This document shows positions 53,443-62,101 of a stretch of 64,000 nucleotides of DNA, piece after piece. This DNA comes from Desulfuromonas sp. AOP6. GTDB lineage: Bacteria; Desulfobacterota; Desulfuromonadia; Desulfuromonadales; SZUA-540. The notes beneath the pieces are model-generated. The model saw nothing but the letters and a program-made list of their open reading frames with translations. It did no database searches and was not told the DNA's origin. The first letter of the stretch is position 1, and every line of letters starts with the position of its first letter. A program made the position numbers and the translations under genes. Location: NCBI RefSeq assembly GCF_009731355.2, contig NZ_AP022810.1:1020001-1084000 (forward strand). The letters run 5' to 3'.

Positions 53443-54180
53443 ATGAATCAGAAACCCACGGTTCTGGTCGCCGATAGAGACGAGGACTTTCTCGCCCATG
53501 TCGGCACTCTTTTAGACCGCATGGACTTTACTGTCCTGCCGGTGAAGAATGGCTCTGAACTTTTAGACGCGGTGAATGTCATGCTCCCTGATATTATCCT
53601 TGTCGATGTGGATCTCCCCGAACCCGGTGGTCTGTCTTCCCTCAAGGCACTCAAGGAGTCCGGCCAGCTTTCCCGTGTCCCTGTCGTGCTGGTGTCGGAA
53701 AAGGCTGATATGGGCATCTATAAGCAATGCCAGGAGTATGGCCCCTGCAGCTTTCTGATGAAACCTCTGCTGGTTGAGGAACTGCATTCGACCTTGAAGG
53801 TCTTTCAGTTCAGGGATACCGGAGGGCGTAAGCGCCTCCGCGCCCCTTTCAACGATAGGGTGGTTGTGCGCGCCGGTGGGCAAGTTTTTCAATGTACTGG
53901 CGTCACCCTGTCCGAAGGCGGCGTCTGTGTACAGAAGAATCCTCCTCTGCCGGTGGGAACTATCGTGGAGGTTGTCCTCTCCCTGCCGACCGGCGGGCCG
54001 TTGACGCTGAGCGGCAGGGTGAGTTATGTGCAGCAGGAGCAAGCGGGGGGCGGCACTGGTCCCTCCATGGCTATCGTATTCGATCCTGTTTCTACTGAGG
54101 TCTCGGCACGTGTGCGAGAATTCGTTATCCTTCTGCTTGTTGGCGACATGCTGGATGAGCAGGGGGCGTGCGCGCCCTGA
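53443..54180 (+). CDS. Receiver-PilZ two-domain protein
   Basis: 245 aa. Residues 5-125 are a receiver domain with ADRDED, the acceptor Asp in IILVDVDLPEPGG and Lys in FLMKPL. Residues 135-235 are PilZ-like (KRLRAPFNDRVVV, GVTLSEGGVCV). The c-di-GMP motif RxxxR is not clear and the [D/N]xSxxG site reads TLSEGG, so binding is possible but not certain. It could link phosphorylation to motility or adhesion. GGAGGG is 5 nt before the ATG. A hairpin GCCGGCA / TGCCGGC (53404-53424) lies in the leader. Confidence 0.87.
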   Translation: MNQKPTVLVADRDEDFLAHVGTLLDRMDFTVLPVKNGSELLDAVNVMLPDIILVDVDLPEPGGLSSLKALKESGQLSRVPVVLVSEKADMGIYKQCQEYGPCSFLMKPLLVEELHSTLKVFQFRDTGGRKRLRAPFNDRVVVRAGGQVFQCTGVTLSEGGVCVQKNPPLPVGTIVEVVLSLPTGGPLTLSGRVSYVQQEQAGGGTGPSMAIVFDPVSTEVSARVREFVILLLVGDMLDEQGACAP

Positions 54181-54212
54181 GGGGCAAAGAGGTTTGTCAA
54201 AGGAGGAAATGA

Positions 54213-54593
54213 ATGGATTATCAGATGATTCACGCCTGCCTGCGGGTGTTGAACCTGGAGGCTTCCGAAAAATTTTATCGGGAGGCGTTCGGATTTGAAG
54301 TTTCGCGTCGGCTTGATTTTGACGCGCAGGGCTTCACCCTTTGCTACATGCGCGCTCCCGGGCAGGCCTTTGAGCTGGAGTTGACCCACAACCATGATCG
54401 CGACAAGCCCTACGAGATCGGAGACGGCTATTCCCATATCGCCCTTTCCGTTAAAGATCTCGAAGCCTCGCATCGGCGTCACGAGGAGATGGGGCTCAAT
54501 CCGCGCCCCATCAAGGGGTTGGGCGATGCGGTGGAGAGGTTTTACTTTATCGCCGACCCGGATGGCTATATGGTCGAAGTGATCCGTGCCTGA
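54213..54593 (+). CDS. gloA: Lactoylglutathione lyase (glyoxalase I)
   Basis: 126 aa VOC-fold enzyme. Metal ligands are His in MIHACLRVLNLEASEKFY, Glu in FELELTHNHD, His in YSHIALSV and Glu in MVEVIRA. It converts the methylglyoxal-thiol adduct to the lactoyl thioester. AAAGGAGG precedes the ATG. Glyoxalase I normally uses glutathione; whether this host has glutathione is not known, so another thiol is possible. Confidence 0.92.
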   Translation: MDYQMIHACLRVLNLEASEKFYREAFGFEVSRRLDFDAQGFTLCYMRAPGQAFELELTHNHDRDKPYEIGDGYSHIALSVKDLEASHRRHEEMGLNPRPIKGLGDAVERFYFIADPDGYMVEVIRA

Positions 54594-54631
54594 CAGGCGT
54601 GCTGGTCAGACTGAAAAAAGCAGGAAGCGGG

Positions 54632-54652
54632 GGGGCCTTAAGGCCCCTTTTT
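54632..54652 (+). terminator. Terminator between convergent gloA and mntP
   Basis: GGGGCCTTAAGGCCCC palindrome followed by TTTTT; effective stem of six GC pairs with TTAA loop. It lies 38 bp after gloA and 11 bp from the mntP stop. Confidence 0.8.
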
Positions 54653-54662
54653 CGATGGTGTT

Positions 54663-55229
54663 TCAGGCGGCCCAAAGGGTGTGCTCCAGCAGAATTCTAG
54701 CCCCAATGCCTATGAGAATCAGCCCACCCAGGATTTCTACCCGGGGACCCCACAGGGTGCCGATGCGGCGGCCCAGGAACATGCCGACAACGGTCAGGGC
54801 ACCGGCAACGATACCAATCACTGCGGCGGGCAGCCAGATGCTCACTCCGATCATCGCCAAGGTCAGACCTACGGCCAGGGCATCGATGCTGGTGGCCAGG
54901 GAAAGCATGACCAGCGTCATGCCTCGAGTAGGGTCTCTGCTGTCCCGTTCTTCTTCCGAATGAAAAGCCTCCCGGATCATTTTGCCGCCGACAAAGGCCA
55001 GCAGGGCAAAGGCCAGCCAGTGGTCGTAGGCGGTTATCCATTGCTGAATTGTCAGGCCGGCCAGCCAGCCGAGGATGGGCATGAGAGCCTGGAAAAGGCC
55101 GAAGTGGAAGCCGAGGCGAAAGAGATGGCGACCGGTGAGGCGCTCAAGGGTCAAGCCGGCGCCGAGGGCGACAGCGAAAGCATCCATGGCCAGCGCCAGA
55201 GCAATACCGATAAGGGTCGTATTTGACAT
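54663..55229 (-). CDS. mntP: Manganese efflux pump MntP
   Basis: 188 aa with six membrane helices. The two MntP repeats are visible with the conserved acids in ALAMDAFAVALGAG and ATSIDALAVGLTLA. It exports Mn(II) to prevent toxicity. A candidate promoter on the minus strand is TTGACT (55313-55308 region), 17-bp spacer, GAGAAT. The Mn-sensing yybP-ykoY riboswitch, common before this gene, was searched for by eye and not seen. Confidence 0.94.
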   Translation of the reverse strand: MSNTTLIGIALALAMDAFAVALGAGLTLERLTGRHLFRLGFHFGLFQALMPILGWLAGLTIQQWITAYDHWLAFALLAFVGGKMIREAFHSEEERDSRDPTRGMTLVMLSLATSIDALAVGLTLAMIGVSIWLPAAVIGIVAGALTVVGMFLGRRIGTLWGPRVEILGGLILIGIGARILLEHTLWAA

Positions 55230-55332
55230 GGCAATAGCTTTCTAGCGGAATTCAGCCGTCCCGAGGGTTTGCGGCCGGGTGGTGATTCTCGTTCACCTTG
55301 GGACAAAAGTCAACGTTCTGACACAGACCTGT

Positions 55333-55348
55333 TGGCTTCGTTGTTGCG
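55333..55348 (+). promoter_or_regulatory. Candidate sigma-54 promoter before the DsbC-like gene
   Basis: TGGCTTCGTTGTTGCG keeps TGGC, TTGC and the 10-bp GG-GC spacing, but differs at the three inner positions of the -24 element. Predicted start near 55359, about 95 nt before the ATG. Confidence 0.35.
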
Positions 55349-55453
55349 AAAAGTGGCCAGGCGTATTATTCTGTGTGGCAGATTTTTCGTGCGTTCGTCC
55401 AGGGTGCCGTAAATAAACGGGCGACAGGGGAATAAGACTGGAAAGGGAGAAAA

Positions 55454-56218
55454 ATGAATAAATTGCTTTTTGCCATACTGTTCACGGGCCTTTTAAGTTT
55501 CAATGCGCAGGCCTTTCAAAAAGATGGCTGCGGGGCCGGGGAATGCCGCCAATGCCACAGCCTTTCAGAAGAAGAAGCCGGTAAACTGCTTAAGGATGGT
55601 GTGGACAAGGTGTTGCGGGTCGATTTCGCCGAGGTTCCCGGCCTGTGGCTGGTGGAAGCCGAGAAGCAGGGCAAAAGGTTTCCTCTTTACGTCGATTTTT
55701 CCAAGAGCTATGTCGTTGCGGGAAATGTCATCCGCCTGCAGGACGGCAAAAACCTGACCAGCCAGCGTGAGGCGGAACTTAATCGCGTTGACGTCGGGCG
55801 TATTCCTCTGCAGGACGCTCTGGTCCTGGGCAACTCCCAGGCGCCTCACAGGGTGATCGTTTTTACCGATCCGGAATGTCCCTACTGCAAGAAGCTGCAT
55901 GTCGAGATGCAGGAGGTGGTGCGGCGCGACCCCGATATCGTCTTTCTGATCAAGCTTTTCCCCCTCAAGATGCACCCCAAAGCGTACGGGATCTCCCAGA
56001 GTATTGTTTGTGCCGGCTCCCTGGAGATGCTGGAAGACAGCTTTGCCGGCAAGCCGGTACCCGTGCCTCTCTGCGATACGGACGTGGTCGACCAGACCAT
56101 TGCCCTGGCCCCGCAGTTGGGTATCCGTTCGACCCCCACGCTGGTACTTCCTGATGGTCTGGTAGCGCCCGGCTACAAGAAGGCCGATGATCTGTTGAAG
56201 CTTATCAAAGGGCAATAA
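55454..56218 (+). CDS. DsbC-like thiol:disulfide isomerase with a c-heme motif
   Basis: 254 aa with signal peptide (LLFAILFTGLLSFNAQA). After a short Cys-rich stretch that includes CRQCH (a CxxCH heme c motif) comes a DsbC-type N-terminal domain (GVDKVLRVDFAEVPGLWLVE, residues about 50-125) and a thioredoxin fold with the active site FTDPECPYCKKLH. The cis-Pro loop is in RSTPTLVLPDG. It should act in the periplasm on cytochrome or other cysteine proteins. AAAGGGAG lies before the ATG. A single heme on a Dsb enzyme is unusual. Confidence 0.9.
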   Translation: MNKLLFAILFTGLLSFNAQAFQKDGCGAGECRQCHSLSEEEAGKLLKDGVDKVLRVDFAEVPGLWLVEAEKQGKRFPLYVDFSKSYVVAGNVIRLQDGKNLTSQREAELNRVDVGRIPLQDALVLGNSQAPHRVIVFTDPECPYCKKLHVEMQEVVRRDPDIVFLIKLFPLKMHPKAYGISQSIVCAGSLEMLEDSFAGKPVPVPLCDTDVVDQTIALAPQLGIRSTPTLVLPDGLVAPGYKKADDLLKLIKGQ

Positions 56219-56256
56219 GCACGTGGCGCGCTGAGGCGCTGATGCGGCTAAACTTC

Positions 56257-56285
56257 TTGCTTTATCTTCACCTATCTGCTAATAA
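56257..56285 (+). promoter_or_regulatory. Sigma-70 promoter of fabI
   Basis: TTGCTT (56257-56262), 17-bp spacer, TAATAA (56280-56285), about 50 bp before the fabI ATG. Confidence 0.6.
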
Positions 56286-56334
56286 AAACCACTTGCATTA
56301 GGTGTTTAAGAATATTATGGAGGACGAAACGATT

Positions 56335-57105
56335 ATGGGTTTGATGACGGGAAAACGCGGCATTATTTTTGGTGTCGCCAACGATATGAGCATCGCCTGG
56401 GGGGCTGCCCAGCAACTCAAGGAAGCCGGTGCCACGCTGGCTTTCACCTATCTCAATGAGGCACTGGAAAAGCGGGTCCGGCCCCTGGCTGAAAGCTTGG
56501 GGTCCGACTTGATTCTCCCCTGCGATGTCGGGCGGGATGAGGACATCGAAGCGGTTTTCGCCAAGGTGAAAGAGGTCTGGGGGGATATCGACTTTGTCGT
56601 GCATTCCGTCGCCTTTGCCAACAAGGACGACCTCAAGCGTCCCTTCAGTGAAACGAGCCGCGAAGGTTTCAAGCTGGCCATGGATATCAGTGCCTATTCT
56701 CTGGTGGCCGTCACCCGCTATGCAGCGCCCCTGATGAAGAACGGCGGCAGCGTTGTCACCCTGACCTACCTCGGCGCCACCCGCGCCGTGCCCAACTACA
56801 ATGTCATGGGGGTAGCCAAGGCGGCCCTGGAGGCCTCGGTGCGCTACCTGGCCGCCGAGCTTGGCGGCAAGAAGATCCGCGTTAACGCCGTGTCGGCCGG
56901 CCCCATTAAAACATTGGCCGCCTCCGGCGTTGGTGGACTGCGCGAAAAACTCAAGCTGATGGACCAATATGCGCCTCTGCGCCGCGCAGTCGATCAGCAG
57001 GACGTGGGCAAGTCCGTCGTCTATATGGTCTCCGATCTTGCCAGCGGCGTGACCGGCGAGGTCCATTTCGTGGATGGCGGTTTCAGTACCGTTGTGCCCG
57101 CCTGA
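56335..57105 (+). CDS. fabI: Enoyl-[acyl-carrier-protein] reductase (NADH) FabI
   Basis: 256 aa, SDR superfamily. FabI catalyses the last reduction of each fatty-acid elongation cycle. Visible: GKRGIIFGVANDMSIAWG as nucleotide loop, the catalytic YNVMGVAK (Tyr-x6-Lys), and SAGPIKTLAASGV in the substrate loop. GGAGGA lies 10 nt before the ATG at 56335; an ATG at 56302 would add a non-family extension. A terminator follows. Confidence 0.96.
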   Translation: MGLMTGKRGIIFGVANDMSIAWGAAQQLKEAGATLAFTYLNEALEKRVRPLAESLGSDLILPCDVGRDEDIEAVFAKVKEVWGDIDFVVHSVAFANKDDLKRPFSETSREGFKLAMDISAYSLVAVTRYAAPLMKNGGSVVTLTYLGATRAVPNYNVMGVAKAALEASVRYLAAELGGKKIRVNAVSAGPIKTLAASGVGGLREKLKLMDQYAPLRRAVDQQDVGKSVVYMVSDLASGVTGEVHFVDGGFSTVVPA

Positions 57106-57131
57106 TCGAGCGGGTCTTGTTGATAGCACAC

Positions 57132-57158
57132 AAGGGCCCGCAAGGGCCCTTTTCTTTT
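57132..57158 (+). terminator. Terminator of fabI
   Basis: Stem AAGGGCCC / GGGCCCTT with loop GCAA, followed by TTCTTTT. Confidence 0.85.
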
Positions 57159-57172
57159 AGGGAGACTACCGA

Positions 57173-58810
57173 TTGATCCATGGCAATGTCACGGGGCTCA
57201 AGCCGAGCCAGCTCAAAGCCCTCGAACGGATCGCCAATCGGCGGGTTCCCGTTGGCGAGGTTGTCACCGCGGAACTGGCCCGCTACCTGACGGAGCGTTC
57301 CTTCGAGATTGGGCGGCAGCTCGCGATCATCGTCGACCGCCAGGGGGTGGTGCTCTATGTCATCGTTGGGGATGACCGGGAAATCGTCATCCCCGATCTG
57401 TCTTCCTACGCCTTGGGGCGCAGTGGGCTGCGGGGGCTGCGCTGTATTCACACGCACCTCAAGGGAGAATCCCTGTCCCAGGACGATCTCACCGACCTGG
57501 CCCTGCTGCGTCTTGACCTGATGATGGTGTTGACGGTGGGACAGCAGGGGCTGCCCGACAAAATCCATTACGCTCATCTGCTGCCCCCCAATCCGGAGGG
57601 CAAAAGCGTCGAAGTTCTAAGTGCACCGTCCATCTACGCTCTGGACCTGGATGCGGCGGCCTTTTTCCGTTCCCTGGACGAGGAACTGGAACGGAAGATG
57701 GCCGAAACCATTGACCTGGCTGACACCCGGGAGAAGGCCATCCTGATCTCGGTAAGTCAGCAGGGGCGTCAGCAGGTGGAGGATTCTCTCGATGAGCTGG
57801 CGGAGCTGGCCCGTACGGCCGATGTGCTGGTCGTCGACCGGGTCATGCAGCGCCCGCGGCAGCTCAATCCCAAATATCTCATGGGCGAGGGGAAGGTCAA
57901 GGAAGTGGTTATCGCCGCCCTGCAGCAGGGGGCCACGCTCCTGATATTCGACCAGGATCTCAGCCCGACCCAGGTGCGCTCCCTGTCGGCCATCACCGAG
58001 CTCAAGGTCATCGATCGTTCGCAGCTGATTCTTGATATTTTTGCCGGTCGCGCTCACACCCTTGACGGTAAGGTGCAGGTCGAACTGGCCCAGCTCAAAT
58101 ATATCCTGCCGCGTCTCATGGGCAAAGGTACGGCTTTCTCCCGGCTGATGGGTGGTATCGGTGGACGCGGTCCGGGAGAAACCAAGCTGGAGATCGACCG
58201 TCGGCGCATCCGTGATCGCATCTCCCGTCTGGAAAAGCAGCTGCAGAATCTGGAGAAAGGGCGGCGGCAGCGGCGGCAGCGGCGTATCCGCACCGATGTT
58301 CCCATCATCTCTATCGTCGGCTATACCAATGCCGGCAAATCCACTCTGCTCAATGCTCTTACGCAGAGCCAGGTGCTGACGGAAGACCTTCTGTTCGCCA
58401 CCCTCGACACGGCGACACGGCGACTGCGCTTCCCCATGGAGCGGGAGGTCATCATCACCGATACGGTTGGCTTTATCCGCCATCTCCCTAAAAGCCTGAT
58501 GGGGGCCTTCAAGGCGACGCTGGAAGAACTGGAGGACGCCGACCTGCTCCTGCATGTGGTCGACCTCTCCAACCCTCGCTTCGAAGAGCAGATGGACGCC
58601 GTGGAGAAAATTCTGACCGATCTCGAACTGCACCGCATCCCTCGTCTGCTGGTTTTCAACAAGATCGACCTCGTGCCGGCAGAAGAAATCTCGCCCCTTT
58701 GCCGCCGATTTGAGGCTATTCCGGTTAGTGCCCGCGACCGCGTCACCTTCGTGCCTCTGCTACAGGAACTGGAGCGCCGTTTTTGGCCGGGCACGGCCGG
58801 AAGTCCTTGA
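57173..58810 (+). CDS. hflX: HflX-family ribosome-associated GTPase
   Basis: 545 aa. A long N-terminal extension (about 1-190) precedes the HflX domain (LVVDRVMQRPRQLNPKYLMG split here, GEGKVKEV, DQDLSPTQVRSL), the glycine-rich GIGGRGPGETKLEIDRR, and the G domain with GYTNAGKSTLLN, DTVGFIRHLP and NKIDLV. HflX splits or rescues stalled ribosomes. Start is TTG at 57173 with GGGAG 8 nt upstream. The extension is longer than in E. coli HflX and is seen in delta-proteobacterial and some other relatives. Confidence 0.94.
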   Translation: MIHGNVTGLKPSQLKALERIANRRVPVGEVVTAELARYLTERSFEIGRQLAIIVDRQGVVLYVIVGDDREIVIPDLSSYALGRSGLRGLRCIHTHLKGESLSQDDLTDLALLRLDLMMVLTVGQQGLPDKIHYAHLLPPNPEGKSVEVLSAPSIYALDLDAAAFFRSLDEELERKMAETIDLADTREKAILISVSQQGRQQVEDSLDELAELARTADVLVVDRVMQRPRQLNPKYLMGEGKVKEVVIAALQQGATLLIFDQDLSPTQVRSLSAITELKVIDRSQLILDIFAGRAHTLDGKVQVELAQLKYILPRLMGKGTAFSRLMGGIGGRGPGETKLEIDRRRIRDRISRLEKQLQNLEKGRRQRRQRRIRTDVPIISIVGYTNAGKSTLLNALTQSQVLTEDLLFATLDTATRRLRFPMEREVIITDTVGFIRHLPKSLMGAFKATLEELEDADLLLHVVDLSNPRFEEQMDAVEKILTDLELHRIPRLLVFNKIDLVPAEEISPLCRRFEAIPVSARDRVTFVPLLQELERRFWPGTAGSP

Positions 58811-58860
58811 CACACAAAGGGTTTCCGTGTAGTTTTGGCCCTCTGAAGGGGGATAATTTT

Positions 58861-60537
58861 ATGAGAATAACGGGGGTTTTAGCCCTTTTTTTCCTGCTCG
58901 CCGGCTGCGGGCCCACATTCCTGGGGGCCTGGGGTGACGGTGCCTCGTCGGCTGAGGGGACCTTGGCGGTCAGCGAAAACCGCCTCCTCAGCGAACATTT
59001 GTCCCTGCTGGCGCACTCCAATGATGCCTTGGCCTATTACTCACTGCTCGACGCTGATGTGGACTTCTCTTTACTTGATCCTTTGGCCTTGGTCGATGAT
59101 GAAGAGCTGCTGCTACTCGCCGATGAGCAGACGCCACCTGAAGATGAAGGGGTCAATGTTGTACACGATGAGGTAACTTTCGATTTTCCCGTAGTGGAAA
59201 ACGAAAAAGTCCACTACTTCATTGATTATTACGCCAGGCGCAGTCCTGCCGCTTTTCGCCTTTGGCTTGAGCGCTCCGGGCGTTATCTGCCCATGATGAG
59301 GCAGATTTTTGCGGAAGAAGGCCTGCCACAGGATTTGACTTACCTGGCCATGATAGAGTCTGGATTCAACAATCGCGCCTACAGCTGGGCCCATGCCGCC
59401 GGACCCTGGCAGTTTATCGAGAGCACTGGCAAGATTTTCGGTCTGCAGAACGACTGGTGGCGCGATGAACGCCGCGACTTTGAAAAATCGACGCGGGCGG
59501 CAGCACGCTTTCTCAGAGACCTGCACCGTCAGTTCGATGGCGATTGGTACCTGGCCATCGCTTCCTACAACGCCGGTGGTGGTAAATTGCGCCAGGCCAT
59601 CCGTAAGTACAATACCCGGGATTTCTGGGAACTCAGCCACGGTTCCTATCTGCAGAACGAAACCAAGAATTACGTACCCAAGCTGCTGGCGGTGACGCTG
59701 ATCGGCAAGGAGCCTGAAAAATACGGCTTTATCGATCTTGAGTACCAGGAGCCCCTCGATTTCGACGTATATCTTATTCCCAGTGCCACAGACCTGGAGA
59801 TCGTCGCCGACCTCTGCGGTGCCTCCTACGAAGAAATTAAAGCTCTGAACCCTGAATTGAAGCGCTGGTCAACCCCCCCTGGGGTGCGGGATTATGCCCT
59901 GCGCATTCCAGCGGGAACCCTGGAGACCTTTTCTGAAAAATATGCGGCCATCCCTGCCGGTGAGCGGGCCAATTATGCCCGCCACCGCATCCAACAAGGA
60001 GATACGCTGCTGGCTTTGGCCAAAACTCACGGCATTCGCGTCGATGACATCATCGCCCTGAACAATATCAAGAATCCCCGTGCACTCAGGGTGGGTATGG
60101 ATCTTATCCTCCCCCTTAAAAAGGGGTTTACCAGCCGTCCCATTGATGAACTGTCCGACGATTACGCGCGCAGCAGAAGAGCGACCTATACCGTCCGCAA
60201 GGGCGACAGCCTGTGGAGCGTGTCCCGTCGGTTCGGGGTGAGCGAGAAAGAATTACGGGTATGGAATCGCCTTGGCTGGAGCAATATTATTCGACCAGGT
60301 CAGACCCTCATTGTCAGCGCCAAGTCGGCCAAGCCCGTTACGACCGCCGTCAAAAAGACAGGCCCGGTTCGCAAGATCGTCTATCGCGTCAAGTCCGGTG
60401 ACACCCTCTGGGGTATCGGCAGACAGTTTGATGTGGGGACTCATCAGATCATGGACTGGAACAATCTGTCCCAGGAGCATGTTCTCAGGCCCGGCGACAA
60501 TCTGACCCTGATGGTCAGGGAGGACCACCGCGGCTGA
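58861..60537 (+). CDS. MltD-like lipoprotein lytic transglycosylase with LysM repeats
   Basis: 558 aa. Signal peptide with lipobox LLAGC (Cys17). The SLT domain (about 140-290) shows the catalytic Glu in AMIESGFNNRAYS, AAGPWQF and SYNAGGG. Three LysM modules follow (about 380-425, 440-485, 505-550), with HRIQQGDTLLALAKTHGI, YTVRKGDSLWSVSRRFGV and YRVKSGDTLWGIGRQFDV. It cleaves murein at the envelope. AGGGGG is 8 nt before the ATG at 58861; an earlier start adds a non-signal stretch. Confidence 0.94.
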   Translation: MRITGVLALFFLLAGCGPTFLGAWGDGASSAEGTLAVSENRLLSEHLSLLAHSNDALAYYSLLDADVDFSLLDPLALVDDEELLLLADEQTPPEDEGVNVVHDEVTFDFPVVENEKVHYFIDYYARRSPAAFRLWLERSGRYLPMMRQIFAEEGLPQDLTYLAMIESGFNNRAYSWAHAAGPWQFIESTGKIFGLQNDWWRDERRDFEKSTRAAARFLRDLHRQFDGDWYLAIASYNAGGGKLRQAIRKYNTRDFWELSHGSYLQNETKNYVPKLLAVTLIGKEPEKYGFIDLEYQEPLDFDVYLIPSATDLEIVADLCGASYEEIKALNPELKRWSTPPGVRDYALRIPAGTLETFSEKYAAIPAGERANYARHRIQQGDTLLALAKTHGIRVDDIIALNNIKNPRALRVGMDLILPLKKGFTSRPIDELSDDYARSRRATYTVRKGDSLWSVSRRFGVSEKELRVWNRLGWSNIIRPGQTLIVSAKSAKPVTTAVKKTGPVRKIVYRVKSGDTLWGIGRQFDVGTHQIMDWNNLSQEHVLRPGDNLTLMVREDHRG

Positions 60538-60592
60538 GTAGATTGCTGTCGTCTCAAGGGCAGAATACCTCGGTCCAGACACAGGATATTTT

Positions 60593-60621
60593 TTGACTTT
60601 TTGGGGACCCGTTGCTAGACT
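60593..60621 (+). promoter_or_regulatory. Sigma-70 promoter of the TPR-smr pair
   Basis: TTGACT (60593-60598), 17-bp spacer, TAGACT (60616-60621), about 40 bp before the TPR gene. Confidence 0.65.
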
Positions 60622-60660
60622 TCCCCATTTTCATTCCCTCCGGAAAGGACTGCCCGTTTT

Positions 60661-61386
60661 ATGTACAATCTCCTCATCTCCATGCTCATTGGCACGGCCA
60701 TGGCCGCCGCCCTTACCGTGTTTGCCGGACTTGATTACTGGATCGCCGTGATCGCCGGCGTCATCGCCTTTGCAATACCTTTCTTCATCATCACCCGTAT
60801 CGTGATGAAGAAGATCGGGGAGCTGATGGATATCGCCCAGCGTGATATCCAGGCCGGGCGCTCCGAAAAGGCCATCAAAACTCTTGAGTCCGGATTTAAG
60901 TACGCCAACTGGCAGTTTTACATCAAATCCCAGGTCAATGCCCAGATCGGCATGATTCTTTACATCAAGCAGGACTTTACCAAGGCCTTTGATTATCTGC
61001 GGAAGGGCTTTGTGCGTCACTGGGTCGCCATGGGAATGCTGGCGGTCTGCTACATGAAAAAGCAGAAAACCGCCAAGATGATCGAAACGTTCGAGAAAGC
61101 TGTTGGCGGCACCAAAAAGGAGCCCTTTCTCTGGAATCTCTATGCCTTCTGCTTGGAGAAGGTGGGGGAGAAGGAGAAGGCTATTTCCATCATGGAGAAA
61201 GGCCTGAAGAAGGTCGGCGGCAATGAAACCCTGCAGGCCAATCTCGAGGCCCTGAAAGAAGGACGGCGCATGCGGATGATGGATTACGGCGATCTGTGGT
61301 ATCAGTTTCACCTCGAAAAGCCGGGAGCCCTCATCAAGAAACAGACCAAAGCCATTCAGGGTCGCCGGAAAATCGTGAGGCGTTAA
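60661..61386 (+). CDS. Membrane-anchored TPR protein
   Basis: 241 aa. Two membrane helices in the first 50 residues (LISMLIGTAMAAALTVFAG and WIAVIAGVIAFAIPFFIIT) lead to helical TPR-like repeats (DIQAGRSEKAIKTLESGFKY, KQDFTKAFDYLRKG, EKVGEKEKAISIMEKGLKK). The C terminus is very basic (KKQTKAIQGRRKIVRR). It likely scaffolds a complex at the inner face of the membrane; no partner is certain. The Smr gene starts 2 bp after its stop. Confidence 0.8.
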   Translation: MYNLLISMLIGTAMAAALTVFAGLDYWIAVIAGVIAFAIPFFIITRIVMKKIGELMDIAQRDIQAGRSEKAIKTLESGFKYANWQFYIKSQVNAQIGMILYIKQDFTKAFDYLRKGFVRHWVAMGMLAVCYMKKQKTAKMIETFEKAVGGTKKEPFLWNLYAFCLEKVGEKEKAISIMEKGLKKVGGNETLQANLEALKEGRRMRMMDYGDLWYQFHLEKPGALIKKQTKAIQGRRKIVRR

Positions 61387-61388
61387 TT

Positions 61389-62066
61389 TTGAGCCGTAAC
61401 AAAAAATCCGGAAATGATTTGACCAGTACCCCCTTCAAAGCCTTGAAGGGGGTAAAATTTTCTGCAGCAAGCGATGCTTCTAAAAAGCCCTTCAACGTGG
61501 CCACCGAACCGGTTGCAGAGGAAGAAAGGGTGGATGCCAAAGATCTCTTTGCCAAGGAAATGGCACGCTTAGGGTTGGATTCCTCTGCCCTGGGTACGGA
61601 AGATGCCAATGCGGAACAGCCGGAAGGTCCGGCCGCCTCTACGGGGCAGCGGGAAGAATCACTCACAGAGAAGGATCTGTTTCTGCAGGCTCTTGGCAAA
61701 ATGGAAGTTACCTTCGTGGATGAATATCCGGAGGAGGAAACGCCAGGCGCTGTCCCCCGTCGCATGAAACTGCTGCGCAAGGGCAAACTGCGTCCCGAGG
61801 CGACACTCGATTTGCATGGACTTACGCGAGATGAGGCTCGAGCGAAGGTGCGTTTCTTTCTGGAAGATTCCCTGCACCACCGCCGTAAAGTGGTGCTGGT
61901 GATTACCGGGTGGGGAAAGGGCTCAGGAAAGGAGCCCATTCTGCGAGACGATATGGAGCGCTACCTCGGTCAGGAAGGGCGCGCCTGGGTCAGCGAGTGG
62001 GGGCGGGCTCCCAGGCAGCATGGGGGCGAAGGCGCATTGGTGGTTTTTCTGCGCTCCCGCGATTAA
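61389..62066 (+). CDS. Smr-domain protein
   Basis: About 225 aa. The N-terminal 120 residues are low-complexity and acidic. The C-terminal Smr domain has LDLHGLTRDEARAKVRFFL, ITGWGKGS in place of the usual H/TGxG loop, and GGEGALVVFL. Smr domains are nickases or ribosome-collision nucleases. Start is TTG at 61389 with GAGG 9 nt upstream, 2 bp after the TPR stop, so the genes are coupled. Confidence 0.88.
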   Translation: MSRNKKSGNDLTSTPFKALKGVKFSAASDASKKPFNVATEPVAEEERVDAKDLFAKEMARLGLDSSALGTEDANAEQPEGPAASTGQREESLTEKDLFLQALGKMEVTFVDEYPEEETPGAVPRRMKLLRKGKLRPEATLDLHGLTRDEARAKVRFFLEDSLHHRRKVVLVITGWGKGSGKEPILRDDMERYLGQEGRAWVSEWGRAPRQHGGEGALVVFLRSRD

Positions 62067-62071
62067 ACGAG

Positions 62072-62098
62072 AAAGGCCGGGCAGATCGCCCGGCCTTT
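62072..62098. terminator. Bidirectional terminator between smr and RNase E/G genes
   Basis: Perfect 11-bp stem AAAGGCCGGGC / GCCCGGCCTTT, loop AGATC. Convergent genes end on both sides within 10 bp. Confidence 0.85.
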
Positions 62099-62101
62099 CC
62101 T

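Noticed and set aside
55230-55330. yybP-ykoY manganese riboswitch before mntP
   Set aside because: Looked for because it is common before mntP; the conserved core sequences are not present, only a small GGTGA/TCACC hairpin.
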